Shown here: piece by piece, positions 1 through 14,500 of the stretch
Layout of the letters: every line of letters starts with the position of its first letter
How positions within the stretch are numbered: the stretch's first letter is position 1
NCBI GenBank assembly: GCA_958510825.1
Contig: OY294046.1
Span: 11,076,847-11,140,846, forward strand
DNA: 64,000 nt
Origin: Brachypterus glaber
Lineage: Eukaryota > Arthropoda > Insecta > Coleoptera > Kateretidae
Direction of reading: 5' to 3'
Notes under the pieces: generated by a model
What the model was told of the DNA's origin: nothing
The model's database searches: none
The model's input: the letters and a program-made list of their open reading frames with translations, nothing else
Translations under genes and position numbers: made by a program

Positions 1-185
1 TTAAATAACATGCAAAACCTAGTTTCTATATCTCAAAGGGTTCTTGAGTAAAAATCGATTTTTTTTAAGCCCCTTTGAAAGGGCGCAGCTCACTTACAAC
101 CTCTTTTTGAACATATATTTATAGGAACATTTTTCATATTTTTTTTATGTAGAATCACTCTTTGAAAGGAAGTGAGTTAGTATAA
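1..185. repeat. Fragment of long foldback repeat family
   Basis: This stretch resembles the right arm of the foldback at 30.5-31.7 kb. Shared landmarks are the 'ctcaaagggttc' block, the 'cccctttgaaaggg' block and a 'tttataggaac' block in the same order. It is a diverged fragment cut by the window edge. No coding potential is seen. The Rassf exons that complete the gene should lie further left. Confidence 0.6.
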
Positions 186-1419
186 GCACGAAAAAAGTTT
201 TTTTATTAGGTACCTAAAATTTTTGATTAAATCAAATTTGATTAGCATTTGCAAATGTTACAGAAAATGCCCAAAAAGTTTATGTCAATTTACGCTGTTG
301 TGATTTAAAGTATTGCTTTCTCATTTTGAAAATTTTCAAACTTTTGGGAGTCTTGTATTCTTGCAAAAATTTTCAATTTTTTTGCGTATTTTTGCGTTTT
401 GTGATGTTTTATGTCGATATAAATCAATTTCAAGCAAAAAAAAATGTCGGTAACGATAACTTAAAAACGCTTTAAGCTGGAGACTTGAAATCTGGCATAC
501 AGGAATTTTACCAAAAGTTCTAACTAGTTTTTCTAACTCCATCCCCTAAGAGGCGGGGGTAGTTTTCGCGAAAACTGGTATATTTTTCAGTTTGCTAAAA
601 GTGAATCCGATAATAAAAAATCCATTTGACGCGCGGAGGTGAAAATGGGAAAGCTCTTTTCTGGGCAGTGTATTTTTTTTACTGTAGATACCGCAGAAAA
701 AGAAAATAATATGGTTTTGTAGAGAATGAAATTTTTTTCGTCCGATGTCCCGTTTAGGAGCTACTAGTAAATACTAGATGGCCGCCATTTTTCAAAGATG
801 GCGGCTAGAGCACAGGAGGTAGAGGTGCAGAGTCTTGTAAATAATTCTGTCCCTTACAAGTTTCATTGGAAATGCTTTGGGATAATTTTACTTAAAATAT
901 AAAATTATTAGGAAACTAAACTTTTAAGAAAGGTGTGCTTGGATCTTTATTATGCCTAAATATCACATAATTCTATCACCTATAAAGGCCTTAAGAGAGA
1001 GAGATAGCAGCTATATATCGAGAATGCGAAATATAGGCAACCAACATGAATATTTCGACATTTTGATACCCTGGTCGCGTAAATTTAAAATTATAACCTA
1101 TCTTATATCGTCTATTTCAAGCTATTGGTCTATAAACAACACTTATATAATTATAAAAATGCGAAAATGTCTTAAAAGAACAAAGCACAAATGAAGAAAA
1201 TTTATAGAAAAACGTAAAAACTCGAAAAAATATTCCACAAACGTAAACAAAACTTTTGTCCAGACAGCGTTGCCGCTTGTTGAGAGAAAAACATGAGATC
1301 TGGAAAATTGGCAGAGTATCAAAATGGCGATTTTCTATCGCCTAAAAATTGTGCGCCAAAAGCTGCGCAGATAGGTAAATTCCGTTATAGGGATTTAAGT
1401 TATGTGCTAAATATCTTAC

Positions 1420-1568
1420 CTTGTTTTCTCCTGATGACTACCTCTTCGTCATTCACCTGCTCCGATTTAATCGAAATGTCATTCGTATAGCTAGAAAGTG
1501 TCGATCTATCGAATTCAGGTGACTGCAAATCTCTCACCCTGCCCAAACAGTCCGGCCCTGACATGGAC
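1420..1568 (-). CDS. Rassf: Rassf exon 6 (last one inside the window)
   Basis: 149 nt, phase 2 in, phase 1 out, acceptor TTGTATTTAG and donor GTAAGATAT. It encodes [20 protein letters not shown] and ends EEVVIRRKQ. The arginine-rich end leads towards the Ras-association region of the family, but the RA and SARAH exons were not found in bases 1-1419. Confidence 0.82.
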
Positions 1569-4500
1569 CTAAATACAAATACAATAAGTTAATTATAGAT
1601 AGATAGATAGATAGATAGATATCTTTATTGTCCTTGGCTATTTTACAATAGATAGACTCGTCATTAAAATATAATATTGAGACTTAAAACTATATCACAA
1701 ACATATTATTCGTATATAAAAAAAAAAATAATAATAAAATATTTACATGCATACATAAATAAAAACACAAAAAAAAATAAACGAACGATCTTATGAAAGC
1801 GATATATTTATAACTCAAACCAGGGTAGACATATAGTTTTCGAACTCTTCGAAAGAATAAAACGTTTGTGAGAGCAATAATTTTTTAATATTTTTTTTAA
1901 AAATGTTAATAGATGTGGCTTCTTTAATGGAATTGGGTAAAATATTGAAATAGTGGTATCCTGCATAGGCAGGAGATTTTTTAAACATAGATAATCTAAA
2001 TTTATTGCAACGAATTAGGTCTCGTTGTCGAGTGGGGTAATTATGTAGATAACCATTTGTTACAAAAAAATTACGATTATTAAAAACATATACCAATAAC
2101 TTAAATAAATAAATAGACGTCACAGTTAAAATAGAGTTATTTTTAAAATGATCACGACACGTATGGTTAAAGTCAAGGTTATAAATGACTCTTATGATTC
2201 GTTTTTGAACTACAAGAACTCTATTAATATCACTAGAATGACCCCACACAATTATGTTATATGATAATAGCGAATGAACATTTGCGTAGTAAACACTCAA
2301 TAAGGTCTTTTGATCTAGTGAGTTTTTAAGGCTCCTAATAACATAAACTTGCTTCATAAGTCTATTACAAAGCTTATCAATGTGGAGAGACCAGGTAAGA
2401 TTTTTATCTATTGTGACTCCTAAAAAACAGACTGATTTAGCAGGTACAAATGATTGGTTGTTAAAGACAAAAGTGGGATTAGCGAAAACCTTTCTTTGGT
2501 GCCCAAATTCTGTAAAGACTGTTTTATCATGGTTAAGTATTAATTTGTTTTTATGGCACCACTTGGCGAACGCTTCAACTACCATATTGACTCTTTTAAT
2601 AAGATTATCTCTATTTAAATCAATAATGACAATTGTAGTATCGTCTGCATACATGAAAATTTTACCATCTAAAACAAAATAAGGTAAGTCATTTACAAAA
2701 AGAAGAAATAATAAAGGCCCAAGAATACTGCCTTGAGGGGTTCCTGCAAATGACTTAAATAATTTAGAGAAAACTCCGTTTATTTTAACCCTAAAGCTCC
2801 TATTAGTTAAAAAAGACTTGATCCAATCATTAATCTTTCCACGTACTCCTAAATTAAAAAGTTTTGTTTTGAGAAAATCAGGATCCACAGTGTCAAAGGC
2901 CCTTGATAAGTCGAAACTTATAGCAATAACAAAATAACCACTATCTATGGATTCATACAGATGCTGTACAAAATCGATAGAGGCCGTTTCTGTGGACCTG
3001 CCCTTCCTGAAACCATGCTGACAAGAATTGAGAACTTTATTTTTTTGTAAAAAATCTACTATTTGTCTGCAGACAAGCTTTTCAAATATTTTTGATGACA
3101 CTTAATAAAGAGATGGGTCTATTATAAAAAGTGGATAGTATATTGTATTTTATCTCGAATACTTTTCAAAATACAGGGTGATCAATAACTACGATGACAA
3201 AATTTAAGAGATGATCCAAAAATATCAAAAAAAGTTCCTATAAAGGTTGTGCCGCAAATGAGCCCTAAGGGAGCTACAGCCCTTTAAAATTGTAATAAAA
3301 ATAAGGTTTTTAATTAATAACTCTGGTACCCTTTAAGCTAGAGCGACGAGCTTTTGCATGTTTACTAGTATTAATAAGGGCAATAAGTTTATGTTAATTT
3401 ATTTTAACTTTTATATTTTAGAATTCTAAAATTAAAAGTATTGAAATACACATTTTTTTTTCAAATTTTTTTTTCCGATTTTTTCACATTTCTCGACGTG
3501 TTCAAAGTTTTTAAGACTGTTGAGACCATGTTAAAAAAATGTCTGTCTGTCGGTCTGTGAACACGATAATTCGGGAAAGACAAATCGTAGCGATTTGAAA
3601 TTTGGAGGGTATATTTGCGTATTGAATATCTCGGCGGGGATTGAAATTGGGGTATGTGGGTAGGGGAGAAGGGGGTCAAAGGGGCCAAAAAAAGTTAATT
3701 TTTGGTATTTTTTTTTAAATTTTTTATCGTTCAATTATAATTTTGGCATGTATAGAAAGGTAATAAAATTTACCATAAAAAAGGTAAAAACCATTTTTTT
3801 CGTAGCACCAATACTTCTGGAGATATTAGCAAAATAACAAAATACACGCCACTGTGAAGTCTTTTTATTAGTTTATAGGCAAAGCCTTGTATTTTGCAAA
3901 TTTTAATAATGATTTATGTCCATTTCAAGCAAAAAAAATTGTCGGTCACCAGTTACGATGCGCAGTACTGCTCAGACAAACGTAAGTATACGCAGAAGAG
4001 TTTATTAATATATACGAATGCTTGAAAGTGTTCTGGCAAACATATACAAATATGTCATGCGCACTAAGGATTGGTGGAACATATTTATACGCAAAAGAGT
4101 TTAATAATACATACGAATACGCAAAGATATACAAATATATCATGCGCAGTAGGGATTGGTGAAACATATCTATGCGCGCAAAAGTGTTTAATAATACATA
4201 CGAATTCAGAAATGTTCTGGCAAAGATATACAAATATATCATCTGCAGTAAAGATTGGTGAAACATATTTATGCGCAAACGTGTTTAATATTAATAATAC
4301 CATATAATAATAATAATATATAATACATACGAATGCACAGAAGTGTTTTGGAGTTGCTAGAGGTGAGGAAAGGCAAAGGAAGTGTGACAAAAAGTGTGTA
4401 GTCCATTTCCACTATTCTGTTCATCTAAAATATAAAAGTTTTCAAACGCTTTTGAATTTATCCAGACGGAAAAATGTATTAGGCTTTTTAACCTCCCATA

Positions 4501-7500
4501 ACTTTTTTGTTTTTATTTTCAAAAAACCAATGGGGATCTTCTTCTCATAAAACTTAATTATTCCTAAAACTATCGAGTCGATCGGATAATTCGTTCTTAA
4601 GTCAACGTGACGGATGGACTGACGGACAGACTGAAATTTCAGTTTGTACATTGTTCAAAGTTACTTATTTTGCTCATGAAACGCATATGGGTAAATGAAG
4701 AAAAAAAATCGCCCGTTAGAATATTTAATTTTTGGTCATAAATTGTAAGTTTTATCATAAATAAATAGAATATGAAAAAAAAAGTGAATTTGTTTAGAGT
4801 CATTTTTACCCGAAAGGAAGAAAAAAAACGAAAACCAGAGCAAAAACGGACCAAGTAGAGATGAAGTGACCCTAACATAACCAAATTTTGTTGTCTAGGT
4901 AGTTTTTTGGCGATTTTGGAAAACTCGAATTTACCTATTATACTCCAAATGATTAAATGGATTTAATGTTTTTTTCGTATCCCATTTGAATTGATTATCT
5001 AATGTGATACCTAAATACCGCATTATATTAAATAACAGTACACTGTACTTTTTAATACCACATTATATTAAATAACAGTACACAGTACTACTAGTAGTTT
5101 CATTACAGTCACAAGTGCGGAAAGTATTACTTTTCCGCATGTGACTGAACGACGACAAGATAATGTACTTAGGATTAAAAAGTATTTGCAAACATTTTAC
5201 CTATTTAAATGGTTGTTTGTAAATGGCCACATGTCGTCTTTAGAAAGAGACTTTGTCATTGATTCAGATTCGTCCAAGTTTTGCGCGGATACGCCATTTT
5301 GTATGGGCTGATTGGGTTCGGGCACTAGGGTTTTGCTTTCTTCGGTTGTCGTAGTACATTCTTTGCTCTCCTCAGAAGAACTAAAATAAGATGAGATTCG
5401 TGATAACACTAGTAACACTAAAGTATTTTTGTTCTAAAAAAATCCGGGCTCGTGTTTCAAAATATAAAGAATAACTAATGTTACAGATCGAGAGATGGGA
5501 TAAAATAAAAGTTTGCCAACAAGGTGGCACTATCTAGGGCTAAAGCAGTCACTAATGTCCGCTGTTAGATTTACCAGTAGAAAAATATTTTTCTACGACT
5601 GTTTTAAAATCGGGGCAAATACACATTTTTCGAACAGAATAAATCCATTCTAGTTCTAGATACGGTATTACTCTACCATATCAAGTGTTACAATGAGCAC
5701 ATAATATGTGCTCATATTATGTGCGGGTTAAATTTTAAGAAAAACGAATAAATTTTATGTAATTTTAACAACAACAAAAACTCCTAACTAATATGTCGTG
5801 CTATTTCTTGTCTATAAAAATAAAGAAAACTGTAATACAATAAACAAACAAAAAAAAATTGAATACCTAATTTAATCAAGTTTTTTTTTGTTAAAATTAC
5901 ATAAAATTAATTCGTTTTTCTTAAAATTTGACCCGTTTTTAATAAATTTATTAAAAATAAATAAAAATAAAGCATGTTATCTGTTACAACAATCTGACAT
6001 AAACTTTAAATTTTGCATTAAACTTTGAATATACTCCGCGCATTATCTATCTGAGTTGATTCTCATTTGTTTTTTGTTGTATGGTTGGTAGAATAAATTT
6101 TATTTAAAACATTATTTTGGCATTAAAATAAAAAACGTAATAATTTTTGAAAATCAGAAAGATAATGGTAAAAAGAACGAGAAAGGTCCTGAAAAAGGAA
6201 ACTAAAGGATCAATTTACGAATGTTTTAGTAAAAAAAAGCAATGCTGTACTCAATAAAAGTTTATAGTAAACGACGTAGCAGATTTTTTCGGTAAGTTAA
6301 TAATAATACTGATTCATAATTTTATTTAAAAAATATTATTCCAGGTATCACAAGCTCAGGTCTTCGGGATTATAAAACAAGCAGAGGGGGGGTGGGGGTG
6401 GGGCATTAATTTACTGCCGGTAACTTCAGAGTATTAAAAAGTTTTCTAGAATGTAAAATTTTACTTTATTATAATATATTATGCATAATATGAATAAAAT
6501 CACTTACTTGGGCCGTGTGAACCTGGCCATGAAGATGGGGCACTTACGAAAAAAGACGACTTCAGAGGCTTTTAACTTTCCCAGATTTTAAGACCATACC
6601 ATAGACTATAATACTATATAACTTAAGCCGGGAAAATTATTCTAACCAAACTTTTGATATCTTTCAATCTTTGACATGAATTAAAAAACTTGAGTTGTTT
6701 AGTATCAAAAAATTAATTGCCGATTTTTTAAGAAGTGCCATCTAGCGATGGGTTTTTAAATATTTTTAAAATATATAATTATTCATTTCCCAAAGTATTA
6801 AATAATTATAGGTTCGTATGTTTCCAAAAAATTTTGGATTAAAACCCTAGAAAGGCAGAATTTATTTAAATTTAATTTTAACGGTATTGCGTCAACAACA
6901 ACATCGGAATAATACGAACATTTTATGAATATTATATCGAAAAAAAAACGCCTTAGCATACATGTTTGTTACATAGAGTTCTGTGTTGAGATTATTTAGG
7001 TAAAATTGGGGTGAGTCATTAAACGTTGAGAAAAAATAAAATATTTTTTTGCAAAAATTTGAAATGTTTAAAATATTTGCGTGTAAATTCGTATAGGGAT
7101 TTTTAAGTTCACCATATAATTATATAATATTATATTATATTATATATTTTTGTTAACAAGATAATTCAAGAACGATTAATCCGATCGACTTTTCTCTTAA
7201 TTTTCAGGAAAAATCAGATTTCACGAGGGGAAGATCCCTATTGTTTTTAAAAGTGATCCCTTCAAAAACAAAAAAGTTATGGGGGGTTAAACTGTAATAA
7301 ATCGAAAAAAGCTAAAAGAAAATTCCTATTAACGTATCTTTTTAAGGAAAAATTAATTTTATTGTAAGGATTATTTGCAGACAGGAAAACTTTTCTTAGC
7401 CGGGCAGCATAGGTATAGTAGCCATAGTTCCTTTCCATACTCGTTTCAGTATTCAAAGAAAACCTAACACTTATCTAATCTAACTTTCTATGGTAAGTCC

Positions 7501-10500
7501 CTATAATTTCCCGAACAGACCAATCTTACGACTGACCGACCGATTTTTTTTTGCTCAAAATTGATTTATATATAAAACGTCATAAAAATACCCGAAACAA
7601 ATTTTAAAACTTTTGCACGAATGCAAGGCTTTCCCAAAGTTTTGAATATTTTAAAAATGGGAAAGCAAAATTAATAATTTGATACTAAGGAACTCAAGTT
7701 TTATGTCAAAAATTGAATGATGATCAAAAGTTTGGTTAGAATAATTTTCCCGGCTTAAGTTATATAGTGTTATACTGTATAGGTATTGTCTTAAAATCTG
7801 GGAAAGTTAAAAGCCTCTGGAGTCGTCGTCTTTGGACGTTATGTCATTTTTTTGAGGGCACTAACGTCTACTAACGACAAAGAACTCGTATATGCTTTAA
7901 TCGAGGCTTTAATAATATACACTTTTTTTGTTCACTTTTTCGGAGCCCTGAGGTGAGCCTCATAATAAAGGCTGAGGAGAGTTTGATTGGGCACTAACCT
8001 CTACCAACGCTAGAGAGCTCCTATGTGCGAAAAAAACAAATATATTTATTTTAGTTTTGTTAGTGTGACGGTTTAAAATTATCAACTTGGAGGTGACCCT
8101 GAGAGTTAACCTTTGGGGATGGAGAAAAAAATTCTGGGCACTAACAGGCACTAACGAAATGCTTTTGAGTGATAAACAAAAAAAAAACGAAAAAATCTTT
8201 ATTTCTCTTTTGTGAAGAACAGGTGTTTTTTCCCCAACCTTATAAGTCGAGAACCAAAGGGGCACTAACGAAACCAATTGGGGCACTAACCTTTCTAGGG
8301 GGTCCCCTTTTAGGAAAGGACCCTTATTTCGTAAGTGCCCCATCTTCATGGCCAGGTTCACACGGCCACTTACTTGGACTATTATTTTAAACAAATTTTC
8401 AGTTTTTAGTAAAATTTAAAATTTGAAAGCTATCCCATTTAAGTTTGTAGATAGATCAGTTGGTTTGGATTTATAATATAGTTTTATGTAAAAAATTCCT
8501 AAAATATAAATTTTTATTTTACTAGCACATTCTCATTTTAAAGACATTTTCTCATCATAATTGTTTATAAGACGTAACATGACAGTTAATTTAATCTAAA
8601 TGTCAAAATTTGTCAAAAGCACAATAGACAATAAAAATATCACTAACAGTCATTTTTAAACCACTAATCATAGCTGCCTTGATCCTTTTTGTTACTCAGA
8701 TAGATAATGCGCCGAGTTTAGGTGGTCAAATTCAATAAAAAACGTACTCAGGTGTTTCATAAAATTGCGCTTTATTTAAAAATATGGGTTTTGTTGCATT
8801 TACAATTTGCAGTGACAAGGACTATTTTCTTTAATCTACTCCGCAGTTTAAAGCCATGTCTCATATTTGCAGTCGAAGAAAAAATATAGTCCATAACACA
8901 TATGGAATAGTCATTCCGCGCTCACGGAAACGTCATCCTCGCCTGACGGCTCGTATGCCAAACTTTCCGTTAGTCCGTTTACGCGGAATATTGTCTATTC
9001 CATATAGTAATAAAATACAATATTTTACACTTAGTAGAAAAATGGCCTAAAAGCCACTTTACACGGAGAAATTTGTGCGCAAGTTTGATGCTATGCAAGT
9101 TTGTTGCAAGAATGATTCAGTCACTGCGCATGCCTTCAGGCAACTTTGGTGATATTTTCGAGCCATCAAATTATTAGAACAAGTTCTATTTTTCGACGAT
9201 TTTCACGCAAGATTTATAGTTATTTTCGTGGTACCAACCTGAAAAAAAGTTACCAAATCGATTCTTTTTACTAATATATTAGCAACTGCACATGTTAATA
9301 ATAATAATTATTATTATTATTGGGCCGGTCTGTCTAATAAAACACTTCCTTAAAAAAGCAAATGCTAGGTTATGGTTTTGTCAACAAACGCAGAGACACG
9401 TCGAAATTGCCTGGTTGGCAGCACTGTTTAACTTGCAATATATAGCGTCAAACATGCGTACAACTTGCTCCGTGAAAAGGCAAATGAATGTGCAATTGTC
9501 CTCATGCTATATCTGGCAGCATACTTGTATAGCACCAAACTTGCGTACAAATTGCTCCGTGTAAAGTGGTCTTAAGCGTTACACTGTTACACCCATTTTT
9601 AGCTGATTTTAGTGACTGTTAGATGGTGCCACCGTGTGCATTTCTTTTCTCCAACTCAATTCAAAGTGAGGTCTGACATGTTTTTTCTAATTTTGTCCTT
9701 GTATTTCACTAACAATTTTCAGTTGAAAAAAAAAATACTTACCTATTTGTACTTGGTGTATTATTGCTTGAGGTTACGGAAGAATTGCTTTCGGTACTAG
9801 CCTGGGAGGGCAAAGGCACTGGCATAGTTTGGTATAATTTTTCGGTTTCGTCCACTTTACGTTCCACTTGCAACAAGTCGTCTAACTCGTCCCATTCCAT
9901 GTTTTTCACGTCCAGTTTTGACGGGAGAGTCACGGATTTAGGTAAAAAGTCGTGCGGGGGCGTGGAGGGGCTGTTTTCTGGCGTCAATGAGCTGTCTGTA
10001 CCGCTTTCGATACCTTTTTGAAGAAACAAAAAAATTTTGACCATTTTTAAGAAGTGCATTTCGAAACATCATATCTCAAAAAAAAATATGTTTGGTGCCT
10101 TGTACTAATCAACTCTGTACATTTTGACTGGTAACTTCTAAAAACTCCAATTACATCGGCACTTAGTGCTACTAAGAGTGCCGATGTATTGAAATCTTCG
10201 CCGAAAAGTCAAAATCTTTGACCACGTTTTTTTCACATTTCTCCACGTTTTAGATCATTCTGAGTCGAAATCAGTAAAAACAAATTTTTGCGTCCGTCTG
10301 TCTGTCTGAGTGTAAACTCCTAACTCCATTTCTACATGAGATAACGACTTGCGGGTTTTTGCATATTGTTTCTTATCGTATTCCGAAGAGCTGATTAGAT
10401 TTTGGGGGTAAACGATTGGGGGTAAGGGGGTAAAAATAGGGTAAAACTCCTATTTTTAGCGTTTTTTGTTTATAATTAAGGCAATTATTATTGTATTTGG

Positions 10501-11528
10501 TTAATTTAGAACTTATATAAAAGATAATTTTAAATTGGTCAAAAAATGTTATAAACAACGTTTTCCTAAAACGCATTTTTTTCGAGATATTGGCGTTTAA
10601 AGCATTAAAAGGTTTTTTTAGCATATCTAAAATATTTATAACCCGATTTCAAAAAACTATATTTTAAATAAAAGCTCTTTTTAAGCCCTATAAAAAATGT
10701 TATATACAGTTTTTTGCTAGAATATAATGTTTTAAAGATACAGAATTTAAAATCAAACAAAACACCTAGTTTGAAATTTGCAAACTAGATGACTCTAGTG
10801 TACAATAGTGCCGATGTTTTGACAGGGTGCTTGGAACGTTTCATCTAGTTTATTACTCGAATATAACGTAGCTTATAAACTAATCGGATTAGTTAATTGG
10901 AGTTTGTATATGTTATCCATCATATACAGAGGTAATCAGGGTTGGGTGGAAGAAACCAGTGTGGTTTAAACAAGGTGGTTTAAACCACTAAAGTGGACGA
11001 AATCAAAATATTTTAAATAAAAATAAATAGAAACTAGATGAAACGTTGCAAGCAGCCTGTCAAAACATCGGCACTATTATACACTAGAGCCATCTAGTTT
11101 GCAAATTAACTAGGTTGATTTTTAATTCTGTACCTTTAAAACATTATATTCTAGCAAAAAACTGTATATAACATTTTTTATAGGGCTTTAAAAGGAGCTT
11201 TTATTTAAAATATATTTTTTTTTAATCGGGTTATAAATATGTGAGATATGCTAAAAAAACCTTTTACTGCTTTAAACGCCAATATCTCGAAAACAATGCG
11301 TTTTAGGAAAAGGTTGTTTATAAAATTTTTTGACCAATTTAAAATTATCTTTTATATAAACATATATTAACCAAATACAATAATAATTGCCTTAATTATA
11401 AACAAGAAACGCTAAAAATAGGAGTTTTACCCTATTTTTAACCCCTTACGATAAGAAACAATATGCAAAAAACCGCAAGTCGATATCTTATGTAGAAATG
11501 GAGTTAGAGAGTTTACACCCAGACAGAC

Positions 11529-11593
<65 letters not shown>

Positions 11594-14500
11594 CAGACAG
11601 ACGGACGCAAAATTTTTTTTTAATGATTTCGACTCAAAATGGTCTAAAACGTCGAGAAATGCGAAAAAAAACGTGGTTAAAGATTTTGACTTTTCGGCGA
11701 AGATTTCAATACATCGGCACTCTCTTAGTAGCACTAAGTGCCGATGTAAAATGTTTTTTAAAAAGGTCCTTTTTCCGTAAAAGGAAAAATAAATTAAAAA
11801 AAGAACATTTTTTTATTTGTTTTTCTCCCTTGCCCCACTCCAATCTAGAGCCATTTTGGTTTCGACCAGTTTTTACCGGTTTAAACCAGTTTCGACCGGT
11901 TTAAACCATTTTTTGACCAGTTTTGTAAAAAAGTGTTTTTTTTGCCAACCCTGGAGGTAAATCCAAACGAACCGAAAATTGATTTTTTTGAGATACGATG
12001 TTTTGAAATTTACAGGGCGATTTGCCATACACGTTCAAAACTACCCTAGTAGAAATTTAACGTTAAAATAACATTTTTCTAACGTTAGAAAACTGTATAA
12101 AAGTACGTTATAAAATATGTGCTAATGTCCCGCTTTTTAACGTTAGAATCAAACGTTATTTACAAACGTTAATCTAACCTTAGATTTTTAAGTTTAATTT
12201 CTTTCTAATGGAAATACGTTATAAGTACGTTTAATTTCTAACTTTCGGAGGGGGTGTGACCAACTAGGAAATTTCTACCTGCATCATAAAATGGCAGCTA
12301 GAGACAAATTTATTCATATAAATAAATCTTAATGTATTTTAGCAATCATAATATTTTTAAACATAATTTCGTTACATTTATTTATAAAATAGCCATCTTT
12401 TTAGGTGGCCCTAAATATATTTCGTGTAATATGCTGTTATACTTCGATAAATACGTTTACCTCTCAGAAAAACTTTATATTTAGTTAGTTAATATTTATT
12501 TATACATTCAGAATCTTAAAATATTTTTTCAATTATAGTATAACGTTGCCAGACTTACTATAATTTTGACTTTTGGGGGATATTTTTTTAAACTTATTAT
12601 AGAAATAATAAATAATTATCAAACCTAGGCACATAGCTGTCTGAAATGAGTATTTTCTACTATAGATTACGTATTAATAATGGAAATTTAAAAAAATATT
12701 TAAAGTTAGAATAAGGTTAGAATTTTTTTGGGAAACTAACGTTAGATTTATGTATTTTATAACGTTTTTGTCAAACGTTAGTTTTTAAGGTTAGATTTAT
12801 ATATTTTATAACGTTTTTGTCAAACGTTAGTTTTTAAGGTTAGATTTATATATTTTATAACGTTTTTGTATAACGTTTGAGACTAAACATAAAAATGTCA
12901 CTAATCTAATGTTATGTTAAGTTAGATTTATGTACTTTTCTACCAGGGTACACATACAGGTGATGTTTAATACACGAACGAATAAGAGTAAATTATTCCT
13001 AATAATATCAGAAGCCGACTGCGCAAACTATTCACAAGGTTGTGAAAAACACTTTTCTCTCGAGTAGTAAACACTACTTTTTCCACGAAAGTTAAAAAAC
13101 GCGTAGGAAAATATTTTTCTTACCTGTGTCTGCTCTACTGCCATCCAAGCTCAAACTTTCCACCGAGCACGTGGAGATGTCATTGTAGCTCGTGTCACGG
13201 GATATGTTGCGGATATCGTCGTCGGTGTCGAACTCCGGGCTCGAGTTCCGGAACGAGTTCCGCTTCCTGATTGTTATCACAGTCCGTTGGTCGTCGTTCT
13301 CTTTTAGGTGGATCACACCATGCACGCCCCAGTATATTCGGAGAGAACCTATGAAAACAAATTTTTCAAAAAAATATATTGTTTTACTAAGGGAAACAGT
13401 GAAGCTTTTTTTACTAGTCTGTAGAATTTACGGACGACGCGAAGCGGAGTCCGAAAACTACAGACGAGTAAAAAAAACACTGTTCCTCTGAGTGAAATAT
13501 ACTATTTTTTCTTCAAGCACCCTATATATATTTTTTTAAATTAATTTTTGAATTTAATTTATTCAGTAATAAAGTATGTTTTTTTTTATTAAAGTAGGTC
13601 AATAAAACCCTTTCGAAATTAACTTAAACCTTCGTTAGCTCATTTTAAGTTTTTTACGTAGGCTAACTTTTCGCGATTTCGATGGTAACTTGTCTAATGT
13701 AGCATTTGCAATTTCGGAGAGATTTGTAGGTGTATAAACCATATATTATTCTTCAATAATTTTTAATCAATTTCACACAAAATATCGAGTGAACAACCTG
13801 TTTACATAATAAACAAACAAGTTTGAAGTATGGCTGTCATCAAAGTCAAAGAGTGCTGCCGCCAGTGGTGGTTTAGCTAACTAACTTTTTTTTACGTCGT
13901 ACAACAATGAACTCATTTTTTTACTGTAAAAAAAATAGATCACTTCTAACTAGTGTGTTCAGTAATAAAATATGAACATTTTAGTAGGCTTGAAAAGAAA
14001 AATATTTTTTTTTTGTCAAAGAAAAAATTAATCTGCTATGCCACTTTTTAAATTTTCTTTTTTTATGCTTATTACAATTTTTGCGGTCGGTCGGTCGGGA
14101 ACTCATTCTGTCCAGAAAATCTTGTAAGCACGCTTTGAGCTGGAGACTTAAAATTTGGCAAACTTTGATTATTTTACTATTCCCTATCATTAGAGATGGA
14201 AAAGTCTCGGGAAAAGTCTTGCGCGCACAAGGGGTGCTGCGTGACCACTCTTTGGTCTTGCATTGGTAAAAACAAAGTATTGCTATTTTCATTTGGATAT
14301 CTATATATCTACCTTATTTGGAATCATGATCTAGGTAATACTTTAAAACAAAACTCATTGATTTTCCGGGTTTTCAGATATATTTTAAAGAAGTTCCCAG
14401 AAATATATCGTCACTCAAAGTGCAAAAGGTCGTATATTAAATTTCACTTTGTTTTATTTTGGTGCTAAATTGTGGCATTTTAAGTTAGAAGCAAGATTTG

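Noticed and set aside
952..1194. 80-codon plus-strand frame left of Rassf exon 6
   Set aside because: AT-rich composition, no domain, no splice partner; not in the orientation or frame of Rassf, and not a missing RA-domain exon.
1..1419. Search for the Rassf RA/SARAH exons
   Set aside because: No minus-strand frame with a matching acceptor at phase 1 and a conserved RA-like sequence was found; they must lie off-window.
2380..2682. 100-codon plus-strand frame
   Set aside because: Antisense of the reverse-transcriptase frame.
7960..8394. 144-codon minus-strand frame at 8 kb
   Set aside because: It lies wholly in the right half of the Mutator-like element and crosses its terminal repeat. No transposase motifs.
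9764..10021. 85-codon plus-strand frame
   Set aside because: Antisense shadow of Rassf exon 4.
13192..13491. 99-codon plus-strand frame over 13.2-13.5 kb
   Set aside because: Antisense shadow of Rassf exon 3 running into a hairpin repeat.
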